Shown: positions 9,859 through 19,340, counted from the first letter of the stretch. The stretch: 64,000 nucleotides of DNA from an uncultured Formosa sp. (GCF_947500765.1 NZ_CANMTH010000001.1:124001-188000), one strand, 5' to 3'. Notes: generated by a model from the letters alone, not told the origin. A program made the numbers and translations.

Positions 9859-11270
9859 AAAAATGGATTTAATGAGTTATACACGTTTAAATATGATTGT
9901 GCTGAAGCATGCCAAGAGTGGTCTATAGACATAACATTAGCTCTAGTTTGTTTAAATATTTCTGAATCATAAAATTCTGAAGCGCGTTCTATGGCTTCAC
10001 AAACTTCTGATACAGTGACACCGTTATGGCAAATTCCAAACCCGCCATCGTAAAGATCTTCTACAGTATCTTTTAATCCACCAACACTATTTACTATTGG
10101 AATTGTACCGTATCTTAACGCATACATTTGGTTTAAACCACAAGGTTCTACTCGAGATGGCATTAAAAGAAAATCTGCACCGGCATATATAATATGCGAG
10201 AGTTTTTCGTCGTAACCAATATAGGCATTGTATTTATCTGGAAATTTATCTTTAAGGTTTATCAGGTCGTTTTCGGTGTGTTTTTCACCAGAACCTAATA
10301 GTAATATCGAGATGTCGTTGCCAAACAATGATTCTGAAAAAATCTTAGGAAATAAATCGGCTCCTTTTTGTTCTACTAAACGCCCAATAAAAGCAATAAG
10401 TGGTCGTTCTACATCTAAATTAAATTCGTTACACAGCCATTCTTTATTTTTAAATTTGCCTTCTTGTATGGTCTCTTGTGTATAATTTTCTATAATTAAT
10501 GGATCTTTTTCTGTATTCCAAACATCTGTATCAATCCCATTTAAAATTCCAATACATTTAGCATGTTCGTCGCTTAAAAGAGATTCTAAACCATTTGCAT
10601 TTAATTTTAATTCGTCCATGTAATTTGGAGATACAGTAGTTACTATCCAAGCACATTTTATAGCTGATGCCATTGGGTTTATACAGTGATTCCAATCTAA
10701 TAATCCAACATGACTGAATTTAAACTCAGGAATAAGCCCCACTAAATCGTGAGAAAACCAACCTTGATACTGGGCATTATGAATGGTAAAGGCTACAGCA
10801 ACTTTTCTGAGCATAGAGTATCTAAACGATTCTTGCATCATAAAAGGAATTAATCCGGTATGATGATCGTGACAATGTATAACATCTGGAATTGTATCGC
10901 TTTGAGCAATCCAATCTAAAGCAGCAATTTGGAAGGCTAAGAAGCGTTCTGTATCGTCTGAGGTATATACAAAATCGGTATATAAAAGTTCTGGTACATC
11001 TACAAAAAAGATATTGAAACCCAAATCATTTTCATGATCTTTTAAGGTTAAAATCCTAAAATCGTAGTCTGTTTCACCTAGTAAAATGGTGTCATTATAT
11101 ACGGCTTTAAAACAATGAGATTGGGTGTATTTGTTTTTGTAAAAAGGCATTACAACCTGACTAGTTACACCAAGTTCATTTTGGTATTTTGGTAGTGCAC
11201 CTAAAACATCCGCAAGACCGCCAACTTTGGCGATTGGGTAACATTCGGCACTTAGATGAGTGATTATCAT
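9855..11270 (-). CDS. glgA: Glycogen synthase GlgA (GT5)
   Basis: The 471-residue GT5 enzyme transfers glucose from ADP-glucose to the growing glucan. The N-terminus carries the family motif KVGGLADVLG, and the C-terminal domain has MPSRVEPCGLNQMYALRYG and the conserved ADP-binding segment. It is the first gene of the minus-strand operon glgA-glgC-glgB-GH31. No phosphorylase (glgP) or debranching enzyme is present nearby, so breakdown must rely on the GH31 enzyme or on genes elsewhere. Confidence 0.95.
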   Translation of the reverse strand: MIITHLSAECYPIAKVGGLADVLGALPKYQNELGVTSQVVMPFYKNKYTQSHCFKAVYNDTILLGETDYDFRILTLKDHENDLGFNIFFVDVPELLYTDFVYTSDDTERFLAFQIAALDWIAQSDTIPDVIHCHDHHTGLIPFMMQESFRYSMLRKVAVAFTIHNAQYQGWFSHDLVGLIPEFKFSHVGLLDWNHCINPMASAIKCAWIVTTVSPNYMDELKLNANGLESLLSDEHAKCIGILNGIDTDVWNTEKDPLIIENYTQETIQEGKFKNKEWLCNEFNLDVERPLIAFIGRLVEQKGADLFPKIFSESLFGNDISILLLGSGEKHTENDLINLKDKFPDKYNAYIGYDEKLSHIIYAGADFLLMPSRVEPCGLNQMYALRYGTIPIVNSVGGLKDTVEDLYDGGFGICHNGVTVSEVCEAIERASEFYDSEIFKQTRANVMSIDHSWHASAQSYLNVYNSLNPFL

Positions 11271-11468
11271 AGCTTATAAAATGGCATTTCCCTATAAACT
11301 TAAAAATATTATTTGAATTACTTATTATGAATCTGATACTATTATTAAAAAAAGTGTTATTTGGATTAATTATCTATTATTAATGAATAATATGCTTTTT
11401 AGAATTTATAAAAAGAGATTTTACTTATTCTTACATATTATATTGATTGTTAATTTATAACGCAAAAA

Positions 11469-11497
11469 AAAGACCGTCTTTTCAGACAGCCTTTTTT
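11469..11497 (-). terminator. Rho-independent terminator of lepA
   Basis: Read on the minus strand, 11497 to 11469 forms an 11-bp stem with two G-U pairs and a 4-nt loop, followed by a U-run, starting 26 bp after the lepA stop. The rest of the 252-bp gap to glgA is very AT-rich and should hold the glg promoter, but I could not pick a convincing box there. Confidence 0.85.
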
Positions 11498-11522
11498 AAT
11501 AAATATAATGTTATGTTTTTGT

Positions 11523-13319
11523 TTAATCGTTTAGTTTTAAAACGGCCATAAATGCTTGTTGAGGTATTTCTACATTACCAACTAAACGCATACGTTTTTT
11601 TCCTTTTTTCTGCTTTTCTAAAAGTTTACGTTTTCTAGAAATGTCTCCACCGTAACATTTAGCTGTTACATCTTTACGTAAGGCTTTAATAGTTTCTCTA
11701 GAAATAATTTTTGCTCCAATTGCAGCTTGAATTGGAATATCGAATTGCTGACGTGGAATTAATTCCTTCAGTTTTTCACACATTTTCTTTCCGATACTTT
11801 GTGCATTATCTGCGTGAATTAAAGCAGAAAGGGCATCAACAGTTTGTGCATTCAATAAAATATCAAGTCTTACTAATTTAGACGTCTTCATACCAATTGG
11901 ATGATAATCGAAAGAAGCATATCCTTTAGAGACTGTTTTTAAGCGATCGTAAAAATCGAATACAATTTCTGCTAAAGGCATATCGAACGTTAACTCTACA
12001 CGCTCTGGTGTTAAATAGGTTTGATTTAAAATCATTCCTCGTTTTTCAATACAAAGCGACATAACGTTACCAACAAAATCTGCTTTTGTAATAATCGTTG
12101 CTTTAATATAAGGTTCTTCAACTCTATTAATTGTTGAAGGATCAGGTAAATCTGATGGGTTATTTACAATAAATGCTGTATTGGGCTCTTTATTTGTAAA
12201 GGCGTTATAAGATACGTTAGGAACTGTTGTAATAACAGTCATATCAAACTCACGTTCTAAACGTTCTTGTATAATTTCCATGTGTAGCATTCCTAAAAAA
12301 CCACAACGGAAACCAAAACCTAAAGCGGCAGAACTTTCTGGAAAGAACACTAGCGATGCATCGTTAAGTTGTAATTTTTCCATAGAGTTACGCAACTCTT
12401 CATAATCTTCTGTGTCTACAGGGTAAATACCAGCGAAAACCATTGGTTTTACATCTTCAAAACCTTCAACGATGTTTGTTGTAGGTTTATCAAAATCTGT
12501 AATTGTATCACCAACTTTTACTTCTTTAGCTGTTTTTATACCAGTAATTAAATACCCAACATCTCCAGCTTTTACACTTTGTTTAGCTACTTGTGTTAGT
12601 TTTAATGTCCCAACTTCATCGGCATAATATTCTTTATCTGTCGCAACAAATTTTATTTTTTGTCCTTTTTTAATTTCGCCATCAAAAACTCTAAAATAAG
12701 TTTCAATACCTCTAAAAGTATTATAAACAGAATCGAAAATTAAGGCTTGTAATGGAGCATTAACATCTCCTTTTGGTGCAGGAATACGTTCAATAATTGC
12801 TTTTAAAATATTCTCGACACCAAAACCTGTTTTTCCACTAGCGTGAATTACATCTTCTGGGTTACAACCTAAAAGATCGACAATATCATCTGTAACTTCT
12901 TCTGGATTGGCACTTGGTAAATCTACTTTATTAAGAACAGGAATAATTTCTAAATCGTTCTCTAACGCTAAATATAAGTTAGAAATGGTTTGGGCTTGTA
13001 TGCTTTGTGCAGCATCTACAATAAGAAGGGCACCTTCGCAAGCAGCAATAGATCTAGAGACTTCGTAAGAGAAATCGACGTGGCCAGGAGTATCAATAAG
13101 GTTTAAAACATATTGTTCTCCTTTGTAAGTATAGTCCATTTGTATGGCATGCGACTTAATGGTAATACCACGCTCGCGCTCCAAATCCATACTATCTAGT
13201 AACTGGTTTTGTTTTTCACGTTCGGTAACCGAACCTGTATAATCTAATAACCGATCGGCTAATGTACTTTTACCGTGATCTATGTGTGCAATGATGCAAA
13301 AATTTCTGATGTTCTTCAT
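11523..13319 (-). CDS. lepA: Elongation factor 4 (LepA), ribosome-associated GTPase
   Basis: With the ATG at 13319 the product is 598 residues, the normal LepA length, and begins [19 protein letters not shown]. GTPase motifs are AHIDHGKST (P-loop), DTPGHVDF and NKVDLP. The C-terminal LepA-specific domain is present, with [16 protein letters not shown] near the end. LepA binds the ribosome and affects elongation and initiation under stress. An upstream in-frame start at 13373 is rejected because it lies before a good -7 box at 13355-13348 and adds 18 unconserved residues. Confidence 0.96.
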   Translation of the reverse strand: MKNIRNFCIIAHIDHGKSTLADRLLDYTGSVTEREKQNQLLDSMDLERERGITIKSHAIQMDYTYKGEQYVLNLIDTPGHVDFSYEVSRSIAACEGALLIVDAAQSIQAQTISNLYLALENDLEIIPVLNKVDLPSANPEEVTDDIVDLLGCNPEDVIHASGKTGFGVENILKAIIERIPAPKGDVNAPLQALIFDSVYNTFRGIETYFRVFDGEIKKGQKIKFVATDKEYYADEVGTLKLTQVAKQSVKAGDVGYLITGIKTAKEVKVGDTITDFDKPTTNIVEGFEDVKPMVFAGIYPVDTEDYEELRNSMEKLQLNDASLVFFPESSAALGFGFRCGFLGMLHMEIIQERLEREFDMTVITTVPNVSYNAFTNKEPNTAFIVNNPSDLPDPSTINRVEEPYIKATIITKADFVGNVMSLCIEKRGMILNQTYLTPERVELTFDMPLAEIVFDFYDRLKTVSKGYASFDYHPIGMKTSKLVRLDILLNAQTVDALSALIHADNAQSIGKKMCEKLKELIPRQQFDIPIQAAIGAKIISRETIKALRKDVTAKCYGGDISRKRKLLEKQKKGKKRMRLVGNVEIPQQAFMAVLKLND

Positions 13320-13347
13320 AAAGAAAACTATACCTTGCTTTAATCTG

Positions 13348-13355
13348 CAAATATA
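13348..13355 (-). promoter_or_regulatory. Candidate lepA promoter -7 box
   Basis: The minus strand reads TATATTTG, a perfect match to the Bacteroidetes TAnnTTTG box, 28 nt upstream of the lepA ATG. A TTG lies 15 nt upstream of the box, which is a short spacing for a -33 element. Confidence 0.5.
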
Positions 13356-13411
13356 GTAGAATAACATTAGCAATTTAATTTTTTATAGTAGTAGTTTTTA
13401 TATGCTAAAAC

Positions 13412-13796
13412 TTTAATTTGTAATGTGGTTATCTCTAAATTTAATTTAATTTTTTTATGTTATTTTTGAACAACCATTTTCCCTTTATGTCTTTAAAACT
13501 TACTTACTTATTTTTTCTCTGCTCTTATTTTTGTGTGTCTCAGGAAATTAAATTTTCGGGTCAGGTTGTAGATAAAAATAATACGCCTATTTCTTATGCG
13601 AACGTTATGTTGGTTAATACAGTCGATAATTCTAAAATTAAAGGCACAATAACTACAGAAACAGGTCACTTTTTTATACAATATATAGAAGCAGGAACGT
13701 ATATTTTAGAAGTTAGTTTTATAGGTTACTCAGGGTATACTTTAGAAATACTATTGGATGCTAATAAAAAACTTGAACCTATTGTATTAAACGAAT
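13412..13796 (+). repeat. Tandem duplication, copy 1 (promoter, signal peptide and first domain)
   Basis: This segment aligns with 15910-16294 at a constant offset of 2498 bp without visible indels. It covers the upstream region, the -7 box, the ATG at 13487 and the first ~100 codons of the receptor gene. Identity is high in the upstream part and about two thirds at the protein level by eye. Confidence 0.85.
13461..13468 (+). promoter_or_regulatory. Promoter -7 box of the beta-barrel receptor gene
   Basis: TATTTTTG matches TAnnTTTG and lies 18 nt before the ATG at 13487. It overlaps an upstream in-frame ATG at 13457, arguing against that start. The same box is repeated upstream of the truncated paralogue at 15958. 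Confidence 0.6.
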
Positions 13797-15895
13797 TTAA
13801 CGAAGCACTTGATGCTGTTAATCTTTTTGCAACTAGACCTACTTTTAAAAAACTATCCGACCGACTTATTTTTAATATTGAAGACACTTCGCTTACAGAA
13901 GGTAGTGTTATGGATGTGTTGCAAAGCACACCAGGTATTTTAATTATGAACGACCAGATTAGTGTAAAAAATAATTCAAATATTATTTATTTAATTAATA
14001 ATAAGCGTGTTTATTTAACTGGAGAAGATTTACAACAATTATTATCGGGTACCAATGCAACCTATGTACAATCTGTAGAGGTTATTACAAATCCGCCAGC
14101 ACAATACGATGCCGAAGGTGCAGCTGTGATTAATATAATAATGAGTAAAAATTTAATTATTGGTTATAATGGCAGTGTGTATACAAGATATACTCAAGGC
14201 ATGTATCCTCGGGTTAGAGTAGGGACGAGTCACTTTTATAAAACCGATAAATTAAGTGTTTTTGCAAACTATTCTTACGGTGACAGAAAGAAGAATAGAA
14301 TAAATACAAGTGAAATACATTTTATTGAAGACGATGTTGTTGTTGGGCAATGGAATGATAAAATTGATAGAAACACAGAATCGAGAATGCACGATGCGAA
14401 TGCAAATATAGATTATGCTATTAATGATGCTAATTTGCTTTCGTTTTCTACGAATGTAAGTATTACACCATACTGGAATAGACTAGCAGATATGACAACA
14501 GAAGCTATAGACTCTTCGTTTGTATCTCAAAATATTATAAATGATTCTAAAACCAATGCGGCTTTTAATTTAGATTATTTAAATACGTCTGAATCTGGTA
14601 ATACTTTTACAGTAAACTTACATCACACCAATTATGATTATGAGCGCGATCAAGACATGAGTTCTAAATATTACAATATAGATAATGTTTTTACTCGCGA
14701 AAACATGTTTAATTCTACATCTATACAACACACTTATATTTATTCTGCACAGGCAGATTATAATATAACATTAAAAGAGGATATCGCTTTTAATTCTGGA
14801 GCAAAAGTATCGTTAATAGATTCTAAAAGTAATGTCAATCAGTTTTATTTAGAAGACAATCGTTTTATTATAGACGCGTTAAATAGTGGAATTTTTAATT
14901 ATCAAGAAACCAACTACGCTGCTTATGTAAATGCTTCAAAAACTTGGAAAACTTGGAGTGTTTCTGCAGGATTACGTGGTGAGTATACAGATGCAAAAGG
15001 CGATGTCTCGTCTATATATGAACTTAATAAATTCGATTACTTTAAATTGTTTCCAACCGTAAATATCTCGCACGACTTTAACGAGAAGCATAGTTTAGGT
15101 TTATCTTACGGAAAGCGTATCGAGCGGCCTACATATTCAGATTTAAATCCGTTTAAATACTATTTTAACGATTATACGTACTTACAAGGAAACCCTAATT
15201 TAAACCCAACACTTTCGCATTTAACAACTTTGTCTTATACTTTAAACGGATCGTATACGTTCGAGGCTTATTATCGTTACGAGAAAGATCCAACTTCAGA
15301 ATTGGTGTTTCAGGAGAATGAAACGAAGCAGATTATTTACTTGCCTACTAATTTAGATAAAACAGTAGATTATGGTTTTGATTTTATGACTTATCAGTCC
15401 TTTACAGATATTTGGTCGGTATATGTTATTAATTCTATTTTCTATCAAAAATCGTATTTTAATGCAGTTCAGAGTGAAAATATGCTCGAAACCAATCAGT
15501 CTTGGTCTATGTATACTAATATTATGAATTTCTTTTCTTTCACTGAAGATCGAAGTTTAAGTGGCGAAATTTCGTTATTGTATATATCTCCTATGATTAA
15601 TGGCTCGTCTAATGTGTCTTCTAGAACACAAGTCGATTTAGGGTTAAAAAAGAGCTTTAACAACGGAAAATGGGTCGCATCACTTAAATTGAGCGATATT
15701 TTTAAAACCACAAATTTCACGGTTAAAAACAAGTATTTAAATCAAGATAACACGTACCATAATCGTTTCGATAATCAATATTTTCGACTAGGATTACGTT
15801 ATAACTTTGGAAACACAAAATTATCTACCAACGAAAAAGAAGATAAAGAGTTAAACGAAAGAAACCGTTTAGGCTCTGAAGACGAGAATAATTAA
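13487..15895 (+). CDS. Outer membrane beta-barrel protein, TonB-receptor-like with carboxypeptidase-regulatory-like domain
   Basis: The product is 802 residues from the ATG at 13487, starting with a signal peptide that ends near CVSQE. Residues about 20-105 form a carboxypeptidase-D regulatory-like beta-sandwich (ISYANVMLVNT, GTITTETGHF, VSFIGYSGY). A plug-like domain follows (VMDVLQSTPGI, NPPAQYDAEGAAVINI), then a long barrel with the typical ERPTYSDLNPF and LQGNPNLNPTLS motifs of the Outer-membrane-protein beta-barrel family 3. It should sit in the outer membrane as a TonB-dependent receptor-like channel or surface protein. No SusD partner is adjacent, so no substrate is suggested. Confidence 0.88.
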   Translation: MSLKLTYLFFLCSYFCVSQEIKFSGQVVDKNNTPISYANVMLVNTVDNSKIKGTITTETGHFFIQYIEAGTYILEVSFIGYSGYTLEILLDANKKLEPIVLNEFNEALDAVNLFATRPTFKKLSDRLIFNIEDTSLTEGSVMDVLQSTPGILIMNDQISVKNNSNIIYLINNKRVYLTGEDLQQLLSGTNATYVQSVEVITNPPAQYDAEGAAVINIIMSKNLIIGYNGSVYTRYTQGMYPRVRVGTSHFYKTDKLSVFANYSYGDRKKNRINTSEIHFIEDDVVVGQWNDKIDRNTESRMHDANANIDYAINDANLLSFSTNVSITPYWNRLADMTTEAIDSSFVSQNIINDSKTNAAFNLDYLNTSESGNTFTVNLHHTNYDYERDQDMSSKYYNIDNVFTRENMFNSTSIQHTYIYSAQADYNITLKEDIAFNSGAKVSLIDSKSNVNQFYLEDNRFIIDALNSGIFNYQETNYAAYVNASKTWKTWSVSAGLRGEYTDAKGDVSSIYELNKFDYFKLFPTVNISHDFNEKHSLGLSYGKRIERPTYSDLNPFKYYFNDYTYLQGNPNLNPTLSHLTTLSYTLNGSYTFEAYYRYEKDPTSELVFQENETKQIIYLPTNLDKTVDYGFDFMTYQSFTDIWSVYVINSIFYQKSYFNAVQSENMLETNQSWSMYTNIMNFFSFTEDRSLSGEISLLYISPMINGSSNVSSRTQVDLGLKKSFNNGKWVASLKLSDIFKTTNFTVKNKYLNQDNTYHNRFDNQYFRLGLRYNFGNTKLSTNEKEDKELNERNRLGSEDENN

Positions 15896-15909
15896 CAAAC
15901 TTCTATGTA

Positions 15910-16294
15910 ATTGATTTATAATATGATTATCTCTGAATTTAATTTAAATATTTATGTTATTTTTGAGCAACCATTTTACATTTTATGTCTTTAAAACTAA
16001 CTTATCTTTTTTTACTGTATTCTTGTTTTTGTGTCTCTCAGGAAATTAAAATTTCTGGTAAAGTCCAAGATCATAATAATTTGCCAATTTCATATGCGAA
16101 TATCATTTTAGTAAATACGCAAGATGATAATAAAATTTTAGGAACCATAACTAATGAAAATGGATACTTTATTATAGAAAACATCGAATCAGGAACGTAT
16201 AACTTAGAGATTAGTTTTGTAGGATATTCTAGTTATGCATCAGAACTCGTTATCGATAAGGTTCTTTATTTGAAACCTGTTATTTTAAAAGAAG
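15910..16294 (+). repeat. Tandem duplication, copy 2
   Basis: This is the second copy of 13412-13796 at an exact offset of 2498 bp. Homology fades soon after codon 103 of the coding part, where copy 1 continues into its plug domain and copy 2 ends. Confidence 0.85.
15958..15965 (+). promoter_or_regulatory. Duplicated promoter -7 box
   Basis: TATTTTTG lies 19 nt before the ATG at 15985, at the same place as the box of copy 1. The truncated paralogue therefore carries its own promoter. Confidence 0.55.
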
Positions 16295-16350
16295 CCTCCC
16301 AAGAAGAGTTAAAAGTTATTGAGGTTTTTATAGAAGAACCTAATAAGTAA
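15985..16350 (+). CDS. Truncated paralogue: signal peptide plus carboxypeptidase-regulatory-like domain only
   Basis: The 121-residue product aligns from its first residue (MSLKLTYLF) with the receptor encoded at 13487. It keeps the signal peptide, ISYANIILVNT and the ISFVGYSSY strand, but stops at residue 121 just where the plug should start (last residues VFIEEPNK). The reading frame is intact and followed by a terminator hairpin, so it may be a small exported one-domain protein. Alternatively it is a 5' remnant left by tandem duplication and deletion. I cannot tell which, and no function is assigned. Confidence 0.7.
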   Translation: MSLKLTYLFLLYSCFCVSQEIKISGKVQDHNNLPISYANIILVNTQDDNKILGTITNENGYFIIENIESGTYNLEISFVGYSSYASELVIDKVLYLKPVILKEASQEELKVIEVFIEEPNK

Positions 16351-16398
16351 AATTTGTCTCCAAAACAATAAAGTATTATTAGAGCGTAATTGCTTAAA

Positions 16399-16431
16399 TT
16401 CTAAGTATTCTAATACTTAGAACTCTTTTTT
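16399..16431 (+). terminator. Terminator hairpin after the truncated paralogue
   Basis: A perfect 11-bp inverted repeat (16399-16409 with 16412-16422) is followed by a T-rich run. The 2-nt loop means that the inner pairs must open. The stem is AT-rich, so termination may be modest. Confidence 0.6.
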
Positions 16432-16513
16432 AAAACCTGTTTTCCGCATTTTAAGTTTTAAATACTTCAAACACAAAATATTAACGAAATAGTGTTTATT
16501 CTATCAATTTCAG

Positions 16514-16521
16514 TATTTTTG
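16514..16521 (+). promoter_or_regulatory. dusB promoter -7 box
   Basis: TATTTTTG lies 20 nt upstream of the dusB TTG start, so transcription should start only about 13-16 nt before the codon. Confidence 0.55.
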
Positions 16522-16541
16522 CTCACTTAAAAAAACAGACT

Positions 16542-17537
16542 TTGGTTAAAATAGATACTATAGAACTTCCCGATTTTCCGTTGCTTTTAGCGCCTATGGA
16601 AGATGTTAGCGATCCACCTTTTCGCGCACTTTGTAAAGAACAAGGTGCAGATGTGGTGTATACCGAATTTATTTCTAGCGAAGGCCTAATTCGTGATGCA
16701 GTAAAAAGTACCATGAAATTAGATATTTACGAAAAAGAACGTCCGGTTGGCATTCAAATTTTTGGAGCCAATTTAGATAGTATGCTTCAAACCGTAGATA
16801 TTGTAACCGAGTCTAAACCCGATATTATTGATATTAATTTTGGATGTCCTGTAAAAAAAGTAGTCTCTAAAGGGGCAGGTGCTGGGATTTTAAAAGATAT
16901 AGATTTAATGGTAAGTCTTACCGAAGCTATGGTAAAACGCACCCACTTACCAATAACTGTAAAAACCCGTTTGGGTTGGGATCACGATTCTATTCGTATT
17001 TTAGAAGTTGCCGAACGTTTGCAAGATGTAGGGTGTAAGGCTATTTCTATTCATGGACGTACGCGTGCACAAATGTATAAAGGCGATGCCGATTGGGCTC
17101 CAATTGCCGATGTAAAAAATAATCCAAGAATGCATATTCCTGTATTTGGAAACGGCGATGTAGATACGCCAGAGAAAGCCATGAAAATGCGAGACGAATA
17201 CGGTTTAGATGGTTGTATGATTGGGCGTGCTAGTATTGGAAATCCGTGGTTTTTTAAACAAGTAAAACACTTTTTTGAAACCGGAGAACATCTAGATCCA
17301 ATTACTATTCAAGAACGTGTAGAAGCCGCAAAACGTCATTTACAAATGGCAATCGATTGGAAAGGTGAAATCTTAGGTGTTTTTGAAACCCGTCGTCATT
17401 ATACAAACTACTTTAAAGGGATTCCGCATTTTAAAGAATACCGTCAGCGTATAGTAACTAGCGATGCTTCAAAAGATGTTTTTGATGCTTTAGATATGGT
17501 TTTAAACGATTTTTCTGACTATAAGTTTGAACGTTAA
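16542..17537 (+). CDS. dusB: tRNA-dihydrouridine synthase DusB
   Basis: This 331-residue FMN enzyme reduces specific uridines in the tRNA D-loop. The start LLLAPMEDVSDPPFR, the catalytic-Cys region INFGCPVKKVVSKGAGAG and GRTRAQMYKGDADW are typical of DusB. The start codon is a TTG at 16542 (MVKIDTIELPDF). The only nearby ATG is inside the conserved PMEDVSDPPF motif and cannot be the start. It is a single-gene unit with its own promoter box. Confidence 0.94.
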   Translation: MVKIDTIELPDFPLLLAPMEDVSDPPFRALCKEQGADVVYTEFISSEGLIRDAVKSTMKLDIYEKERPVGIQIFGANLDSMLQTVDIVTESKPDIIDINFGCPVKKVVSKGAGAGILKDIDLMVSLTEAMVKRTHLPITVKTRLGWDHDSIRILEVAERLQDVGCKAISIHGRTRAQMYKGDADWAPIADVKNNPRMHIPVFGNGDVDTPEKAMKMRDEYGLDGCMIGRASIGNPWFFKQVKHFFETGEHLDPITIQERVEAAKRHLQMAIDWKGEILGVFETRRHYTNYFKGIPHFKEYRQRIVTSDASKDVFDALDMVLNDFSDYKFER

Positions 17538-17603
17538 TACCGTTTGAAATTTAGTATTTCTTGTATTGTTGCTAAAATCATGTTTTATAATATACTAATA
17601 CTC

Positions 17604-17624
17604 GTGCTGAATTCGTTTCAGTAT
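17604..17624 (+). repeat. Short palindromic element, REP-like
   Basis: The sequence around GTGCTGAATTCGTTTCAGTAT folds into an 8-bp stem (two G-U pairs) with a 5-nt loop. It resembles the CTGAA...TTCAG palindromes that I remember as dispersed intergenic elements in marine Flavobacteriaceae genomes. Only one copy was recognised here. The 191-bp gap between the dusB and permease 3' ends holds nothing else clear. Confidence 0.35.
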
Positions 17625-17728
17625 CACATTATTTTTAATATTTATAGATTTACAATTAAGACCTTGAAATAAATTTAGGGTGAGGTTGAATTATTATTTA
17701 GTAGAATCTTTTTTAAATTACCTCGATA

Positions 17729-18934
17729 TTAAATAGTATCAATTAAAGATTTAGAAATCCGAACTGAAGCAATTTTTGATGCTATAATTCCTAATACCGA
17801 AATGGTAAGGAGTACAATTATTACATTATAAAAATTAATTGCTACCGGATAAGGTAAGCTGGGCGTAATCATAACTAAAGAAAAGGTTTGTTGCAACCCT
17901 ACAATTATAAGACCAATTATTAAGCCAGCTATACCGCCAAAAATAGCCATTAAACTACCTTGATAGAAAAATATACGTCTAATGTCTCTTACAGAAGCAC
18001 CAAGTTTGTAAAGCGTACTTAAGGTTTTCTTTTTGTCTAAAATCATCATGACTATAGAGCCAATCACATTAAAAAGTGCAATAATTAATACTAAAGTGAA
18101 TATTAAATACACTGCTAAGTTTTCGGTATTCAGCATTTTATAAAGCGCATCATTTAACTGTATACGATTTTTAATAACCACATTATCGCCTAAAATAGTT
18201 TTTAGCTGAGATTTTACAACGGCTTCTTCTATATTCGGATTCATTTTAAACTCGATAGCCGAAACCTGATTCAGTTTATAACTTAAAAGTTCACGAGACA
18301 TTTCGAAAGGTGTGTATACATAGGTTTCATTTAATGTTTCATTTACATCAAATAACCCAACATTTACACAATGTATGGCGTTAAAAGCATTTTTTGTTGA
18401 GGTAATTTGCCCCGTTCCTGGCTTAGGCACATAAATAGTAACCGATTTTCCATAGTCTAAAACGCCAAGCGATAAATGACTAGAAACTCCCCAGCCAGCA
18501 ACCATTTGGTCGGTGTTTTGTCTTAACCAACTACCTTGTATAATAACAGAATCTATAGCGTTTACCTGATTGTAATTTTCGTCTACACCTTTTATAAAAG
18601 CTGGAAAATTTTTACCATCGTAAGCTAGAATAACGCGTTCTTCTATAATCTTAGAATACGATGCAATAGCATCTAAATTGTTTAAGTCTTTAAACTGTTT
18701 GTCAGAAAGCATAAACGATTTTCCTGTAGCAGGAACAGCCTTTAAATCGGGGTCTATAATAGTAGAAAACTTTAATGTAAAATCCTTTAATCCAGAAAAA
18801 CCAGAAAGTACAATAAACAGAGAAGCGGCCCCAAGAATAACACCTACGGCAGCAATTATTGTGATAAAATTAATAGCATTGTTGCTGCTTTTCGAGCGTA
18901 AATAACGTTGGGCAATGTACAGCGGAAAATTCAA
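17729..18934 (-). CDS. ABC transporter permease, LolC/LolE-FtsX type
   Basis: The 401-residue inner-membrane protein has the LolC topology. One transmembrane helix near the N-terminus (NAINFITIIAAVGVILGAAS) is followed by a periplasmic MacB-like domain (about 50-265) and three C-terminal FtsX helices. Proteins of this type form the permease of the lipoprotein-releasing complex or related MacB-type exporters. The cognate ATPase LolD is not next to it. The gene starts 1 bp after the rbfA stop and shares its transcript. Confidence 0.86.
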   Translation of the reverse strand: MNFPLYIAQRYLRSKSSNNAINFITIIAAVGVILGAASLFIVLSGFSGLKDFTLKFSTIIDPDLKAVPATGKSFMLSDKQFKDLNNLDAIASYSKIIEERVILAYDGKNFPAFIKGVDENYNQVNAIDSVIIQGSWLRQNTDQMVAGWGVSSHLSLGVLDYGKSVTIYVPKPGTGQITSTKNAFNAIHCVNVGLFDVNETLNETYVYTPFEMSRELLSYKLNQVSAIEFKMNPNIEEAVVKSQLKTILGDNVVIKNRIQLNDALYKMLNTENLAVYLIFTLVLIIALFNVIGSIVMMILDKKKTLSTLYKLGASVRDIRRIFFYQGSLMAIFGGIAGLIIGLIIVGLQQTFSLVMITPSLPYPVAINFYNVIIVLLTISVLGIIASKIASVRISKSLIDTI

Positions 18935-18935
18935 T

Positions 18936-19328
18936 TTACGACTTTTTGTGATCTCCTAAAAGGTCTGGATTGTTAATCGGGTTATCCTTTCCTTTTAAAG
19001 ATTGTTCTATTTGGTCTATATATTCTAAAGAGTCATCTACAAAAAACTCTAAATTAGGCATTCTACGTAATTGGTGTTTTGTACGTTGTGCTAACTCGTG
19101 TCTAATTAAAGGTGTGTTAGAACGAATACCTACTAATAATTCTTTTGCTTTATCGTTAGGGAAAATACTAAGATATACTTTTGCAATAGATAAGTCTACA
19201 GTTACATTTACTTTAGATACCGAAATTAGTATCCCTTTCATTCCACCTTGTGTTGCGGCATTTTGAAGTACGTCTACTAAATCGCGTTGTAAAACTGAGC
19301 CTATTTTTTTTTGTCTATTACTTTCCAT
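18936..19328 (-). CDS. rbfA: Ribosome-binding factor A
   Basis: The 130-residue protein is a late-acting 30S maturation factor needed for 16S 5'-end processing and cold adaptation. Its start MESNRQKKIGSVLQRDL and the segment LRRMPNLEFFVDDSLEY match the RbfA KH-fold. It is followed after 1 bp by the LolC-like permease. The ATG at 19328 lies only 4 nt from a perfect -7 box, so the mRNA may be leaderless or nearly so. Confidence 0.93.
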   Translation of the reverse strand: MESNRQKKIGSVLQRDLVDVLQNAATQGGMKGILISVSKVNVTVDLSIAKVYLSIFPNDKAKELLVGIRSNTPLIRHELAQRTKHQLRRMPNLEFFVDDSLEYIDQIEQSLKGKDNPINNPDLLGDHKKS

Positions 19329-19332
19329 GGTG

Positions 19333-19340
19333 CAAAAATA
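19333..19340 (-). promoter_or_regulatory. rbfA promoter -7 box, very close to the start codon
   Basis: The minus strand reads TATTTTTG, ending 4 nt before the rbfA ATG. Transcription from this box would begin at or within a few bases of the A of the start codon. Confidence 0.5.

Noticed and set aside
13320..13373. Longer lepA start adding 18 residues
   Set aside because: It lies upstream of a perfect -7 box, and the added residues are unlike LepA.
13457..13486. Upstream ATG extending the beta-barrel receptor by 10 residues
   Set aside because: It overlaps the promoter box and spoils the signal peptide; the duplicated copy aligns from the ATG at 13487.
15985..16350. Sequencing frameshift splitting a second full receptor
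   Set aside because: The sequence after the stop shows no plug or barrel in any frame before dusB, so the missing part is really absent.
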